From positions 1 through 10,906 of the forward strand of contig DATIBC010000060.1 in the NCBI GenBank assembly GCA_035457725.1: DNA of 10,906 nt, in the 5' to 3' direction. The translations under genes and the position numbers were made by a program. The notes below the pieces were generated by a model. The model had not been told where the DNA came from and ran no database searches. It saw nothing but the letters and a program-made list of their open reading frames with translations. Each line of letters starts with the position of its first letter. The stretch's first letter is position 1. This document shows, one piece after another, positions 1-5,742 of this stretch. The DNA comes from DATFES01 sp035457725 (GTDB taxonomy: Bacteria; Pseudomonadota; Alphaproteobacteria; CACIAM-22H2).

Positions 1-449
1 CGCGCCTCCTCGTCGGCGCACGCCGCGGCCGCCTGGCGGCAATTGCCGCTCGACGCCGTCGGCTCGGGCGTCGAGGCGGTCGGCGGCGCCAAGGGAGGCG
101 CGGACGCTTGCGCCGGGGGCGTCGGGGGCGTTGACGCCGCCGGAGTCGCCGATGACGCGGCGGAAGTCGCCGACGCCGCCTCTGGGCGCTTCTCCAACTC
201 CGCGCGAACCTTTCGACGATTTTTGCGAACCTCCGAAAGATATCTCGCTTCTTCCGCGGAATGCGGGCGAGCATTCTTCAATATATCCGTGAGCCGTTGC
301 TCGATACGCACGAGCTCTTCCACGGGTTTTGTGGCTAGGTCGGCCGCCGAAAATCCGCCGCCGTCGCCGAGCGCCGGGGCCACCGGCGCCAGAAGCGCGC
401 CGCACAAGATCGCCGCCCAGATCGCGCTGCGTCCAATCGTCATCGCCAT
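1..449 (-). CDS. Secreted Ala/Pro-rich protein, partial (C-terminus off left edge)
   Basis: I do not recognise this gene by name. The reading frame starts at ATG 449 and stays open for 149 codons to the window edge, so the C-terminus is missing. GGGAGG lies 5 bases before the ATG, which supports this start. Residues 8-27 form a hydrophobic signal-peptide core ending in a plausible signal peptidase I site (APALG-D). Residues 40-90 are charged and probably helical (EELVRIEQRL, EEARYLSEVRKNRRK). Residues 90-133 are low-complexity Ala/Pro/Ser/Thr, followed by a Cys-containing tail, NCRQAAAACADEEA (136-149). That tail and the LAPPTASTPEP before it match the end of the protein at 1754-2536, so the two look like paralogs with the same layout: signal peptide, short helical part, Pro-rich linker, Cys motif. 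Export to periplasm or cell surface is inferred; the function is unknown. Confidence 0.72.
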   Translation of the reverse strand, partial: MAMTIGRSAIWAAILCGALLAPVAPALGDGGGFSAADLATKPVEELVRIEQRLTDILKNARPHSAEEARYLSEVRKNRRKVRAELEKRPEAASATSAASSATPAASTPPTPPAQASAPPLAPPTASTPEPTASSGNCRQAAAACADEEA

Positions 450-525
450 GTCAACCTCCCATGATGGCGTCGCCGCGGGTCGACGCGTAAACAGACCGAC
501 AACCTCTCCCGCCAAGCCCTCGTCC

Positions 526-655
526 CTCATCCCTCGACAAGCTCGGGATGAGGTGAAAACAGAGTCCTCACGCTGAGTTCGTCGAAGCGTGAGGGCCACG
601 CTCGTCCCTCGCCCCTCGACAAGCTCGGGACGAGGGGCAAGGGATGAGGGACGAG
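526..655. repeat. REP-like palindromic repeat cluster
   Basis: Three imperfect palindromes lie between two minus-strand genes. At 526-552 CTCATCCC and GGGATGAG flank the core TCGACAAGCTC. At 566-594 CCTCACGCT and AGCGTGAGG form a 9-bp stem around an inverted, diverged core. At 601-655 two stems are nested: CTCGTCCCTC (601-610) pairs with GAGGGACGAG (646-655), and GCCCCTCG (611-618) pairs with CGAGGGGC (631-638). The shared core CCTCGACAAGCTCGG returns at 1572-1707. The last hairpin begins 24 bases beyond the stop codon of the TPR gene, so it could also stabilise or end that transcript, though no T run follows it. I recall similar TCGACAAGCTC palindromes as dispersed repeats in Proteobacteria but cannot check this here. 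Confidence 0.75.
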
Positions 656-679
656 CATCGTGACCTGGCGTGGCGCGCT

Positions 680-1348
680 CTATTGCTTCCGCGCATCTTC
701 AAGCGCCGGACGCAGGATCTCCGCCATGGCCAGGGCCTCGGGCGAACGCGGCTCGTTCTCCAGCAAGTCGATGGCGTGTTTCAGCATGGCCTCGCCATTG
801 CCGCGCGAGGCTTCGAGCGCAACGAGGCCGAAGAGCGCCCGCGGCCTGAGCGCCTTGTCGGCGAGCGCGTGCTTCAGCGACGGCTCGGCTTTGGCCAAGT
901 TGTCCTTGGCGAGATACGCTTCGCCGAGCAACAGTTGCCCCGGGGACGAATTCGGATCGACGCGCAAGTAGCCCTCGAGCAACGCCGCCGCGTCGTCGAC
1001 CTCGCCGATGCCCAACAGGCTCCACGCATACTCCACGACCACGCCGCGATTGTTGCCGCCCCGCGCGATGTAATCCTCGAACGTCGTCGCGGCGGCGGCG
1101 TGGCGTCCCAGCCGGTTGAGCGCCATGCCGCGCACCAGCACGGCATTGGCGTCGCGCGGTTCGACCTTGAGCCGCGCCTCGGCGTGGGTCAGCGCCGCGC
1201 CGGTCCGACCGGCCGTCAGTTCCTTGTAAGCGAAGTTGGTCAGCTCGGGCGAATCGGGCTTCGGCGCGGCGACGCAGGCGGCGAGCGCGAAGCTCAACGC
1301 GACAAGGCCGGCACGCGCGGCGCGGAAGGCGTGCTGTATTCGTGGCAT
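680..1348 (-). CDS. TPR-repeat lipoprotein
   Basis: This is a 222-residue protein. ATG 1348 is chosen because it directly precedes a lipoprotein signal peptide and has a GGGGGAG Shine-Dalgarno about 7 bases upstream; in-frame starts further upstream add 28 residues unlike a signal. The signal runs through a hydrophobic stretch (GLVALSFALAAC) to a lipobox LAAC with the modified Cys at position 25. Residues 34-218 are helical repeats of TPR type, seen as paired helices with Ala/Gly/Leu spacing: ALTHAEARLKVEPRDANA (52-69), MALNRLGRHAAAATTFEDYI (75-94), AWSLLGIGEVDDAAALLEGY (108-127) and LGEAYLAKDNLAKAEPSLKHAL (141-162). Layout and length resemble TadD- or PilF-like lipoproteins, but no Tad or type IV pilus genes are visible, so only the general role is offered: a membrane-anchored protein-protein interaction scaffold. 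It sits alone between two repeat clusters and two paralogous secreted-protein genes. Confidence 0.85.
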   Translation of the reverse strand: MPRIQHAFRAARAGLVALSFALAACVAAPKPDSPELTNFAYKELTAGRTGAALTHAEARLKVEPRDANAVLVRGMALNRLGRHAAAATTFEDYIARGGNNRGVVVEYAWSLLGIGEVDDAAALLEGYLRVDPNSSPGQLLLGEAYLAKDNLAKAEPSLKHALADKALRPRALFGLVALEASRGNGEAMLKHAIDLLENEPRSPEALAMAEILRPALEDARKQ

Positions 1349-1455
1349 GTGGGTTCTCCCCCTCGAAGTATTGATGCCTGGTCGACATGGCGAGTCGCCG
1401 CTTCCGGCGAAGTCGTCGCGAGTAAATATCACGAGTCAGCGGCGAAACTCAGGAA

Positions 1456-1485
1456 AATCTATTTGCGTATATTAGGGTGTGTAAA
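1456..1485 (-). promoter_or_regulatory. Candidate promoter for the TPR lipoprotein gene
   Basis: In an AT-rich patch about 110 bases before the TPR gene start, the minus strand has TTTACA (1480-1485) as a -35 and TAGATT (1456-1461) as a -10, separated by 18 bases. The match is moderate (5/6 and 4/6 to the sigma70 consensus). Position and base composition support it; nothing else does. Confidence 0.3.
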
Positions 1486-1571
1486 TAAAAGAAAATAAAA
1501 CTCCGAGGGAGGAGCGAGCCGTAGCCCGATGGCCTCGCCGTCCGATGCCTTGCGCGACCGTCGTCATTTGT

Positions 1572-1707
1572 CCCTCGACAAGCTCGGCCCCTCGACAAGC
1601 TCGGGGTGAGGACACGGACCAATCCTCGCCCCGAGCCTCCTCGCCCTGAGCTTGTCGAAGGGCAAAGCGTGAGGCGCACGCTCGTCCCTCGACAAGCTCG
1701 GGACGAG
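1572..1707. repeat. REP-like repeat cluster, second block
   Basis: This block fills most of the gene-free stretch 1349-1753. The core CCTCGACAAGCTCGG occurs at about 1573-1587 and again at 1589-1603 in the same direction. It occurs inverted at 1644-1662 (CCCTGAGCTTGTCGAAGGG), and once more inside the hairpin 1681-1707, where CTCGTCCC pairs with GGGACGAG. The stretch 1664-1708 matches 586-635 on the other side of the TPR gene almost base for base, apart from a two-base change and a 7-base insertion (CCCCTCG type) in the latter. The hairpin lies about 47 bases past the stop codon of the minus-strand gene ending at 1754. The rest of 1349-1753 shows only a promoter candidate (1456-1485); longer open frames there are repeat-driven and lack gene-like content. 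Confidence 0.75.
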
Positions 1708-1753
1708 GAAGATCGGGACGAGGAAGGGCGTGCGTGCTCAAAGCGCGGCGCGC

Positions 1754-2536
1754 TTATCTGATGACCCCTGCCCGCAGCAATAGGTCCCGTGCATCGGCCT
1801 GGGCGCATTTCGTTTCCGCCTTGCGGGCTTGGCGCCGCTGCGCCGCCTCGTCGGCGCAAGTTGGTTGACCGCAGTTCGCGACATTCGGCGCCGGCGTCGA
1901 GTCTGTCGGCGGCGCCAATAGCGCGGGCGTCGCCGGCTTGTACGAGACGGAAGGGCCAATTGTATAAGTAGTCGCTGGAGCGCCGGTGGCCGCCGGCGTG
2001 GGCGGCGGCGAGCCCCCGCTTCCTTGTGGTGATGTCGAGGGCGCGGTGGGCGGCCCGGACGCGGGCGGCGTAGACGTGGGCGGCCCGGACGCGGGCGGCG
2101 AGGCGGTCGCACTACCCGACGCCGGAGTCGCCGGAGCTTCCGGAGGTAGCAGCTCACCGGAAAAGAGATGCTGTCCTGGCGAACTCAGAAGTAACGCGTC
2201 TAAGTAGAGCCCACCCAGACCTCGCCGCCTAAATTCCGATTGCAGCTTTATTAAGTTTTCTTCGTCGATGGGAGCGCCGGCGATCTTAGCTTCGAGCGCC
2301 CGCGCCGTCGTCTCGACGATGGTTCGGTCCGACGCGCGTTGCAACCCGCCCTCGGATTGCAGATCCACAGCATTGCCGCCTCCGCCGCAGCCGCGGGCCT
2401 GCGGCGCGCCAAGCAGCGGCACGGCCGCGACCAGTATGCTGGCGCTGCGTCCCAATTTTCGCGCCACTGAACGCGGCCGTGACGAGCGCCACTTGCTTGG
2501 CGCCGCGGTCGGTAACCTGTCTCGTCGAATCGACAT
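1754..2536 (-). CDS. Secreted proline-rich Cys-motif protein (paralog of 1-449)
   Basis: This 260-residue protein is not one I can name. ATG 2536 has GGGAG 7 bases upstream. A long basic N-terminus (about residues 1-30) precedes a hydrophobic stretch, SASILVAAVPLLGA (31-44), then QARGCGGGG; this looks like an export signal with an unusually long n-region. Residues 55-125 may fold (VDLQSEGG, IVETTARALEAKIAG, EENLIKLQSEFRRRGLGGLYLDALL). Residues 130-215 are a Pro/Ser/Thr/Gly linker with an internal 10-residue repeat, PPASGPPT (147-154 and 157-164). The C-terminus carries NCGQPTCADE (221-230) and a charged tail with another Cys (244), ending DLLLRAGVIR. LAPPTxSTPxP plus the NCxQ/CADE motif is shared with the partial gene at 1-449. 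A secreted or envelope location is inferred. The Cys pair could form a disulfide or bind metal, which is not shown. Confidence 0.72.
   Translation of the reverse strand: MSIRRDRLPTAAPSKWRSSRPRSVARKLGRSASILVAAVPLLGAPQARGCGGGGNAVDLQSEGGLQRASDRTIVETTARALEAKIAGAPIDEENLIKLQSEFRRRGLGGLYLDALLLSSPGQHLFSGELLPPEAPATPASGSATASPPASGPPTSTPPASGPPTAPSTSPQGSGGSPPPTPAATGAPATTYTIGPSVSYKPATPALLAPPTDSTPAPNVANCGQPTCADEAAQRRQARKAETKCAQADARDLLLRAGVIR
2046..2100. repeat. 30-bp tandem repeat inside the Pro-rich gene
   Basis: A 25-base segment beginning GTGGGCGGCCCGGACGCG is perfectly repeated at 2046-2070 and 2076-2100, a period of 30 bases or 10 codons. On the minus strand it encodes the repeated PPASGPPT block of the linker. 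Perfect identity over 25 bases suggests recent duplication or slippage, so linker length may vary between strains. Confidence 0.85.
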
Positions 2537-2834
2537 GCCTGTACTCCCAGTTTTGTTGCGGCCAAGATTCGGCCCATACGACGGCGCGTCGAACCTGGCG
2601 GATTCGCACTACGATGCTCGCGTCGGGCGCCTATGCGGGATAGCGTTCGTGGCGTTAGAGAGTCTTTTGTAAAGATCGTGGCTGGCCGGTCCGCCCGGCG
2701 CGGCCGCGAGCGGTCTCTTCGCCAGAAAATAGCACCGATCATTCTCGAATTAAACTGGCGATTGTTGTTTTATTTCGATGTTTGAATATCAGACAAATAG
2801 AAACAGCAAGGCGCCGTGACGTCGATCAAGACGA
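2537..2834. other. Intergenic region, no gene seen
   Basis: This roughly 300-base gap lies between two minus-strand genes. The part at 2740-2815 is AT-rich and likely holds the promoter of the Pro-rich gene, but no pair of hexamers is convincing: TTGTCT near 2797 with a poor -10, and a TTTACA near 2673 with no -10 at the right distance. No hairpin with a T run was found after the zinc-ribbon gene. Open frames on either strand here show no protein-like features. Confidence 0.4.
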
Positions 2835-3497
2835 TCACCGCCCGTCGCGCCGGGCGCTGATCGTCACACGGGCGAAGTTCCGCTCGGGCGGGCGGATCGC
2901 GGTGCGGAATGCGACGCTATCGCCGGCCTCCAGCACCGGTTCGTCGACATTGAACGTCCAGCTCATGATCTCGCGATCGCCCTCGTCGTAGAGCGTGGCG
3001 AGCAGCGGCGGCACGCGTCGCGTCCCTTGCGCTACGTTCTCGATGCGTCCCTCGACCACCAGCATCACCGTTCCGGCGTCGACTTGACTGCCGGAAACGA
3101 TGTCGACGACGCTGATCCCGTCGGCTGGATCGCGCGGCTGAACGCCGAACGCCACGTAAACGCCACGACTCGCCGGGTAACTCAACACGATCCTTTCGCG
3201 CCAAACGGCGGCGGCGACGATGCCGGCGACGACGAGGACGAACAACCCCCACGCAACCCAATGGGCGCGGCGTCGCCAAGGCATCGCAGGCGTCGTCGGC
3301 ACATTCGTCTCAAGCGGGAGCGATTGCATCGCCTCGACGGGCGATGGGCTGGTTGGCGTCGTCGCCGCGGATTCCGGCGTTGCGCGCGCCCACCATTCAT
3401 GCCGGCAGCGGCCGCAACGCACGCGTCGCCCCGCCACGCCGACCGCTTCCGCGTCGACCTGAAATCGCGAGCCGCAATTCGAGCATTGCAAAATCAT
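2835..3497 (-). CDS. Zinc-ribbon (MJ0042-type) / DUF3426 membrane protein
   Basis: This is a 220-residue protein. Residues 1-38 form a zinc ribbon with CxxC pairs C5/C8 and C28/C31 (QCSNCGSRFQV ... VRCGRCRHEWWA), the MJ0042-family pattern, which typically begins right at the protein start. A variable Pro/Thr/Ser segment follows, then one transmembrane helix at about 79-98 (HWVAWGLFVLVVAGIVAAAVW). The C-terminal part (about 120-217) fits DUF3426: VVDIVSGSQVDAGTVMLVVEGRIENVA and a WTFNVDEPVLEAGDSVAF block, a beta-rich domain expected outside the membrane. ATG 3497 is chosen because the zinc ribbon begins there and a strong promoter lies 46 bases upstream, inside any longer version. No clear Shine-Dalgarno is visible, so the short leader may be weakly translated. 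Its function is not established; in many Alphaproteobacteria such a gene stands divergent to ftsE, as here but with a toxin-antitoxin patch between. Confidence 0.85.
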   Translation of the reverse strand: MILQCSNCGSRFQVDAEAVGVAGRRVRCGRCRHEWWARATPESAATTPTSPSPVEAMQSLPLETNVPTTPAMPWRRRAHWVAWGLFVLVVAGIVAAAVWRERIVLSYPASRGVYVAFGVQPRDPADGISVVDIVSGSQVDAGTVMLVVEGRIENVAQGTRRVPPLLATLYDEGDREIMSWTFNVDEPVLEAGDSVAFRTAIRPPERNFARVTISARRDGR

Positions 3498-3542
3498 CAA
3501 TTTTTTAGCGAAATCTAATACGCCAACGAGCCCCGTCGCGGT

Positions 3543-3571
3543 TTTATACGGACCATCCCGGTGCCTGACAA
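3543..3571 (-). promoter_or_regulatory. Sigma70-type promoter of the zinc-ribbon gene
   Basis: On the minus strand TTGTCA (3566-3571) and TATAAA (3543-3548) are separated by exactly 17 bases, each a 5/6 match to consensus. Transcription would begin near 3536, giving a leader of about 40 bases before ATG 3497. The -35 lies in the loop of a dyad, GGTGC (3560-3564) and GCACC (3576-3580). A second dyad, GCACCG/CGGTGC (3576-3581, 3588-3593), abuts it. These could be operator sites. Confidence 0.6.
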
Positions 3572-3684
3572 GGAAGCACCGATTCGGCGGTGCCCCGGTC
3601 CGAGATCGCGGCATCGAACGATAGGGTTGCGATGCGGTAAGCGGCCCAGAACGCGCGGAAGGTGCGTCGTCGGCAAGCGGGGTT

Positions 3685-4022
3685 TCAGTGGACCAAATCG
3701 CCGATGGTCAGATCGAGCGCGACCGCGAGCGTTGTGAACGCGGCGATTGAACCAACCTTCCGGCAGGTCTCGATAGCATGAGTGATCGCAACGAAAGTCC
3801 AGCCTTCGCCGCCAGATACTCGGGCGCGAAATCGCGCCGTTCGCGCCATATGCGAATCGGATGTTCTCCGTCCAGCATGCGCTCGACCAGTCCGATCGGC
3901 AGATAGTCACGGAGATCGCGATTCTCTATTGCCTCGCGAGTGATGCGTGTGTCCTCGAGGTCCTCGATGCGCGCGATCAACGCCTCATAGTACGCGCGGG
4001 ACATGATCACGCGCCGGCCCAT
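3685..4022 (-). pseudogene. XRE-type helix-turn-helix antitoxin relic, frameshifted
   Basis: From ATG 4022 the frame reads MGRRVIMSRAYYEALIARI, then an acidic helix (EDLEDTRITREAIE) and LPIGLVERMLDGEHPIRIWRERRDF, then EYLAAKAGLS. This matches the N-terminal part and first HTH helices of antitoxins such as those paired with RelE/HigB-type toxins. Near 3785-3795 the frame is lost and runs to an Arg/Ser-rich end at 3708. In another frame the expected rest resumes at once, IETCRKVGSIAAFTTLAV, ALDLTIGDLVH, with a stop at 3685-3687. The spacing from GLS to IETCRK is one base short of the family pattern, so a single-base deletion is the simplest reading. No partner toxin is seen: the 120 bases upstream, to hicB, are too short. 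The true start is uncertain; a frame from ATG 4109 adds a basic stretch unlike the family. A sequencing error could mimic the break. Confidence 0.65.
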
Positions 4023-4142
4023 GACCCGTATCGCCCAGCGGGCCGACGGTGGCGTACGTCGAGAGCGCGATGTCTTTGGCAATCGTCCGCGCGTCCTGGA
4101 TTTGGCCATAGGTCGAACATGCGATCCGGGCGTGCCGGCGCC

Positions 4143-4598
4143 TCAGGCGCTCTTTTTTCTTTTGTCGAACTTTTGCGGCTTCGCGGTCGATCGGCGCTGA
4201 CGGGCGCTCGCCTTCAAGTCGGCGCGCACCAAACTCGCGAGATACGCCGAGCGGTTCATGCCGCGCGCCGACGCCGCGGCGTCCATCGCCTCGATCAGTC
4301 CCTCGTCCATGCTGATGTTGAGCCGCAGCGATTTTCCCGGCAGATCGGCGCGGACCAGAACGCGCGCCGCTTCTTTGACTTCGGGATCGCGTTCGATTGC
4401 ATCGAGGGCGGACGGCTCGGGAACCGGATCGCCGTGTTCGATCATGACCTCGAGGTGACCGCGCAACGCCTGTTCGGCATTGCGCGCCGCCTCGTCAATG
4501 GTATCGCCGGCGCTGGTGCAGCCGGGAAGATCGGGAAAGACCACGCCGTAGCCGTGCTCTCCCTTGTCGATGATGGCTGGGTAATACGCGACGGGCAT
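4143..4598 (-). CDS. hicB: HicB-family antitoxin
   Basis: This 151-residue protein neutralises the HicA RNase and normally represses its own operon. Residues 1-55 form the HicB partial RNase-H-like fold: YYPAIIDKGEHGYGVVFPDLPGCTSAGDT, then EAARNAEQALRGHLEVMIEHG. Residues 88-130 are a ribbon-helix-helix DNA-binding segment (KSLRLNISMDEGLIEAMDAAASARGMNRSAYLASLVRADL). The tail is Lys/Arg-rich (QRRSTAKPQKFDKRKKSA). AGGAGG lies 8 bases before ATG 4598 and overlaps the stop codon of hicA, so the two genes are translationally linked with a 12-base gap. Both domains are complete, so the antitoxin looks functional. A perfect inverted repeat upstream of hicA is its likely binding site. Confidence 0.92.
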   Translation of the reverse strand: MPVAYYPAIIDKGEHGYGVVFPDLPGCTSAGDTIDEAARNAEQALRGHLEVMIEHGDPVPEPSALDAIERDPEVKEAARVLVRADLPGKSLRLNISMDEGLIEAMDAAASARGMNRSAYLASLVRADLKASARQRRSTAKPQKFDKRKKSA

Positions 4599-4610
4599 TC
4601 GCTTCGCCTC

Positions 4611-4799
4611 CTACCTCAACTTAACTCCGGATTGCCGCTCGATACTCTTGATCGTTGCAATCGTCAGGTCCTTGCGCGGGTGGGGAACCGTGACCGTTCC
4701 CGGCTTGCTCGGGTGCCGGAAGTGGAGATGGCTTCCCGCTTGCCGAACCTCCTGCCACCCGTCTTGCTTCAGCATTGTTATTATCTCCCTGCTATTCAC
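4611..4799 (-). CDS. hicA: HicA-family mRNA interferase toxin
   Basis: This 62-residue protein has the double-stranded-RNA-binding-like HicA fold. HicA toxins cleave mRNA and slow growth when free of HicB. The catalytic His is in GSHLHFRHP (G22-S23-H24), followed by KPGTVTVPHPRKDLTIATIKSI, the usual conserved core; length is typical. The start is GTG 4799, because NSREIITMLKQDGW then matches the usual N-terminus and GGAG lies about 9 bases upstream. ATG 4775, also preceded by a GGGAG, would trim 8 residues of the first helix and is the alternative. It is the first gene of the pair, toxin before antitoxin as is usual for hicAB. All key residues appear intact. Confidence 0.93.
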   Translation of the reverse strand: MNSREIITMLKQDGWQEVRQAGSHLHFRHPSKPGTVTVPHPRKDLTIATIKSIERQSGVKLR

Positions 4800-4816
4800 A
4801 ATGTTTAACTCCGTGT

Positions 4817-4837
4817 TGTAAGTAGAATATACTTACA
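4817..4837. promoter_or_regulatory. Candidate HicB operator, perfect inverted repeat
   Basis: TGTAAGTA and TACTTACA form perfect 8-base arms around a 5-base centre (GAATA on the plus strand), ending 18 bases before the hicA start. Dyads at this position are the usual binding site of ribbon-helix-helix HicB repressors. A TATATT on the minus strand lies within the dyad (4825-4830 region) and may be part of a -10, so binding could directly block transcription. Confidence 0.7.
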
Positions 4838-4869
4838 GCTCGGTTTCTGATTTAAGCGGTAAAATACGT

Positions 4870-4897
4870 AATATATACACAATATCGTGAATAACAA
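4870..4897 (-). promoter_or_regulatory. Candidate upstream promoter for hicAB
   Basis: On the minus strand TTGTTA (4892-4897) and TATATT (4870-4875) are 16 bases apart in the AT-rich stretch 4800-4900, giving a leader of roughly 65 bases that includes the inverted repeat. A second possibility uses the TATATT inside the inverted repeat with a weak upstream -35 (TTAAAT near 4850). The sequence alone does not decide between them. No convincing plus-strand promoter for ftsE was found in 4900-5074; a TTGACC near 4976 lacks a -10. Confidence 0.35.
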
Positions 4898-5074
4898 AGG
4901 ACCCCTCGCGACCAACAAGCCCACCCGCCCACCGGCCTACCAGCCGCCTATCGCGCCGCCGGACCTCGACGCTTTGACCCCCTCGGCAGCGTCGTGCAAG
5001 GTGGGTACGGTTGCCCGCCCGAGTCGCGAGGCTGCGGTATTTTTTCGACCGGCAGGGGAGATCGCGAAAAAGCG

Positions 5075-5740
5075 ATGATTCGATTCGAGCGGGTCGGACT
5101 CCGCTACGAGCACGGCGCCGAAGCGCTTCACGACCTGACTTTCGAGCTGCCCGAGGGATCGTTCCATTTCCTGACCGGCCCGTCGGGCGCCGGAAAATCC
5201 TCGCTGCTGAGCCTCTTGTATCTGGCAAGGCGACCGACCAGCGGCACAATCAGTCTATTCGGGCGCGAGGTGGCCGACGTCGCGCGCGGCGATCTACCGT
5301 TCCTGCGGCGACGAATCGGCGTCGTGTTCCAGGATTTCCGCCTGCTCGATCATCTCTCCGCCTTCGACAACGTGGCGCTGCCGTTGCGGATCGCCCGACG
5401 GCCGGAGGCGGAAATCCACGCCAATGTTAGCGAGCTGTTGGCCTGGGTCGGACTCGGCGAGCATGTCGACGCGCGCCCATCGACGCTCTCGGGCGGACAG
5501 AAGCAACGCGTCGCCATCGCGCGGGCGGTGGTAACCCGCCCCAGTCTTCTGCTTGCCGACGAGCCGACCGGCAATGTCGACGATCGCATGGCGGTGCGAC
5601 TCCTTCACCTGTTCGAGGAGCTCAACAAGATCGGAACGACGATCGTCATCGCGACGCATAACGAAGGACTGCTGGCTCGCTTTCGTCGCTCCGTGCTCCG
5701 GCTCGATGCCGGCGTGCTTGCCTGCGCCGAGGGGTCGTGA
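5075..5740 (+). CDS. ftsE: Cell division ATP-binding protein FtsE
   Basis: This 221-residue ABC ATPase, of usual FtsE length, works with FtsX at the inner face of the division site to control septal peptidoglycan hydrolases. Visible motifs: Walker A GPSGAGKS (35-42), Q-loop Q86 in GVVFQDFRLL, signature LSGGQ (138-142) followed by KQRVAIARA, Walker B LLLADEPTGNVD (158-169), and the switch His in ATHNE (H195). FQDFRLLDHLSAFDNVALPL is characteristic of FtsE within the ABC family. ATG 5075 is chosen because MIRFERVGLRYEHG is the typical beginning; a GTG at 4994 would add 27 residues unlike the family. The GGGGAG upstream is about 14 bases away, rather far. It overlaps or abuts ftsX and leads an envelope gene run. 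The conserved arrangement opposite a zinc-ribbon gene is broken here by the hicAB patch. Confidence 0.95.
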   Translation: MIRFERVGLRYEHGAEALHDLTFELPEGSFHFLTGPSGAGKSSLLSLLYLARRPTSGTISLFGREVADVARGDLPFLRRRIGVVFQDFRLLDHLSAFDNVALPLRIARRPEAEIHANVSELLAWVGLGEHVDARPSTLSGGQKQRVAIARAVVTRPSLLLADEPTGNVDDRMAVRLLHLFEELNKIGTTIVIATHNEGLLARFRRSVLRLDAGVLACAEGS

Positions 5741-5742
5741 CG

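Noticed and set aside
644..1498. Long plus-strand open frame (284 codons) opposite the TPR gene
   Set aside because: It is antisense to a gene with a clear lipoprotein signal, Shine-Dalgarno and TPR pattern; its product is Arg/Gly/Gln-rich without domain features, as expected for a GC-rich shadow frame.
1449..1859. Minus-strand open frames over the 1572-1707 repeats
   Set aside because: Their products are repeat-encoded (PSSSRSSSSRACRG, ELVEG), carry no domain and overlap the end of the Pro-rich gene.
3549..3602. tRNA-like or small RNA structure
   Set aside because: The stems are short, mutually exclusive and overlap a promoter; no cloverleaf or T-loop sequence is present.
4023..4142. Possible small gene or toxin remnant between the HTH relic and hicB
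   Set aside because: One minus-strand frame reads YGQIQDARTIAKDIALSTYA and looks protein-like, but it is short, has no good start and matches no toxin I can recall.
3861..4808. 315-codon plus-strand frame opposite hicAB
   Set aside because: It lies antisense to two well-recognised genes and its translation is Arg-rich without motifs.
4994..5074. N-terminal extension of FtsE from GTG 4994
   Set aside because: The extra residues are Gly/Cys-rich and unlike FtsE, which begins with the MIRFERV strand.
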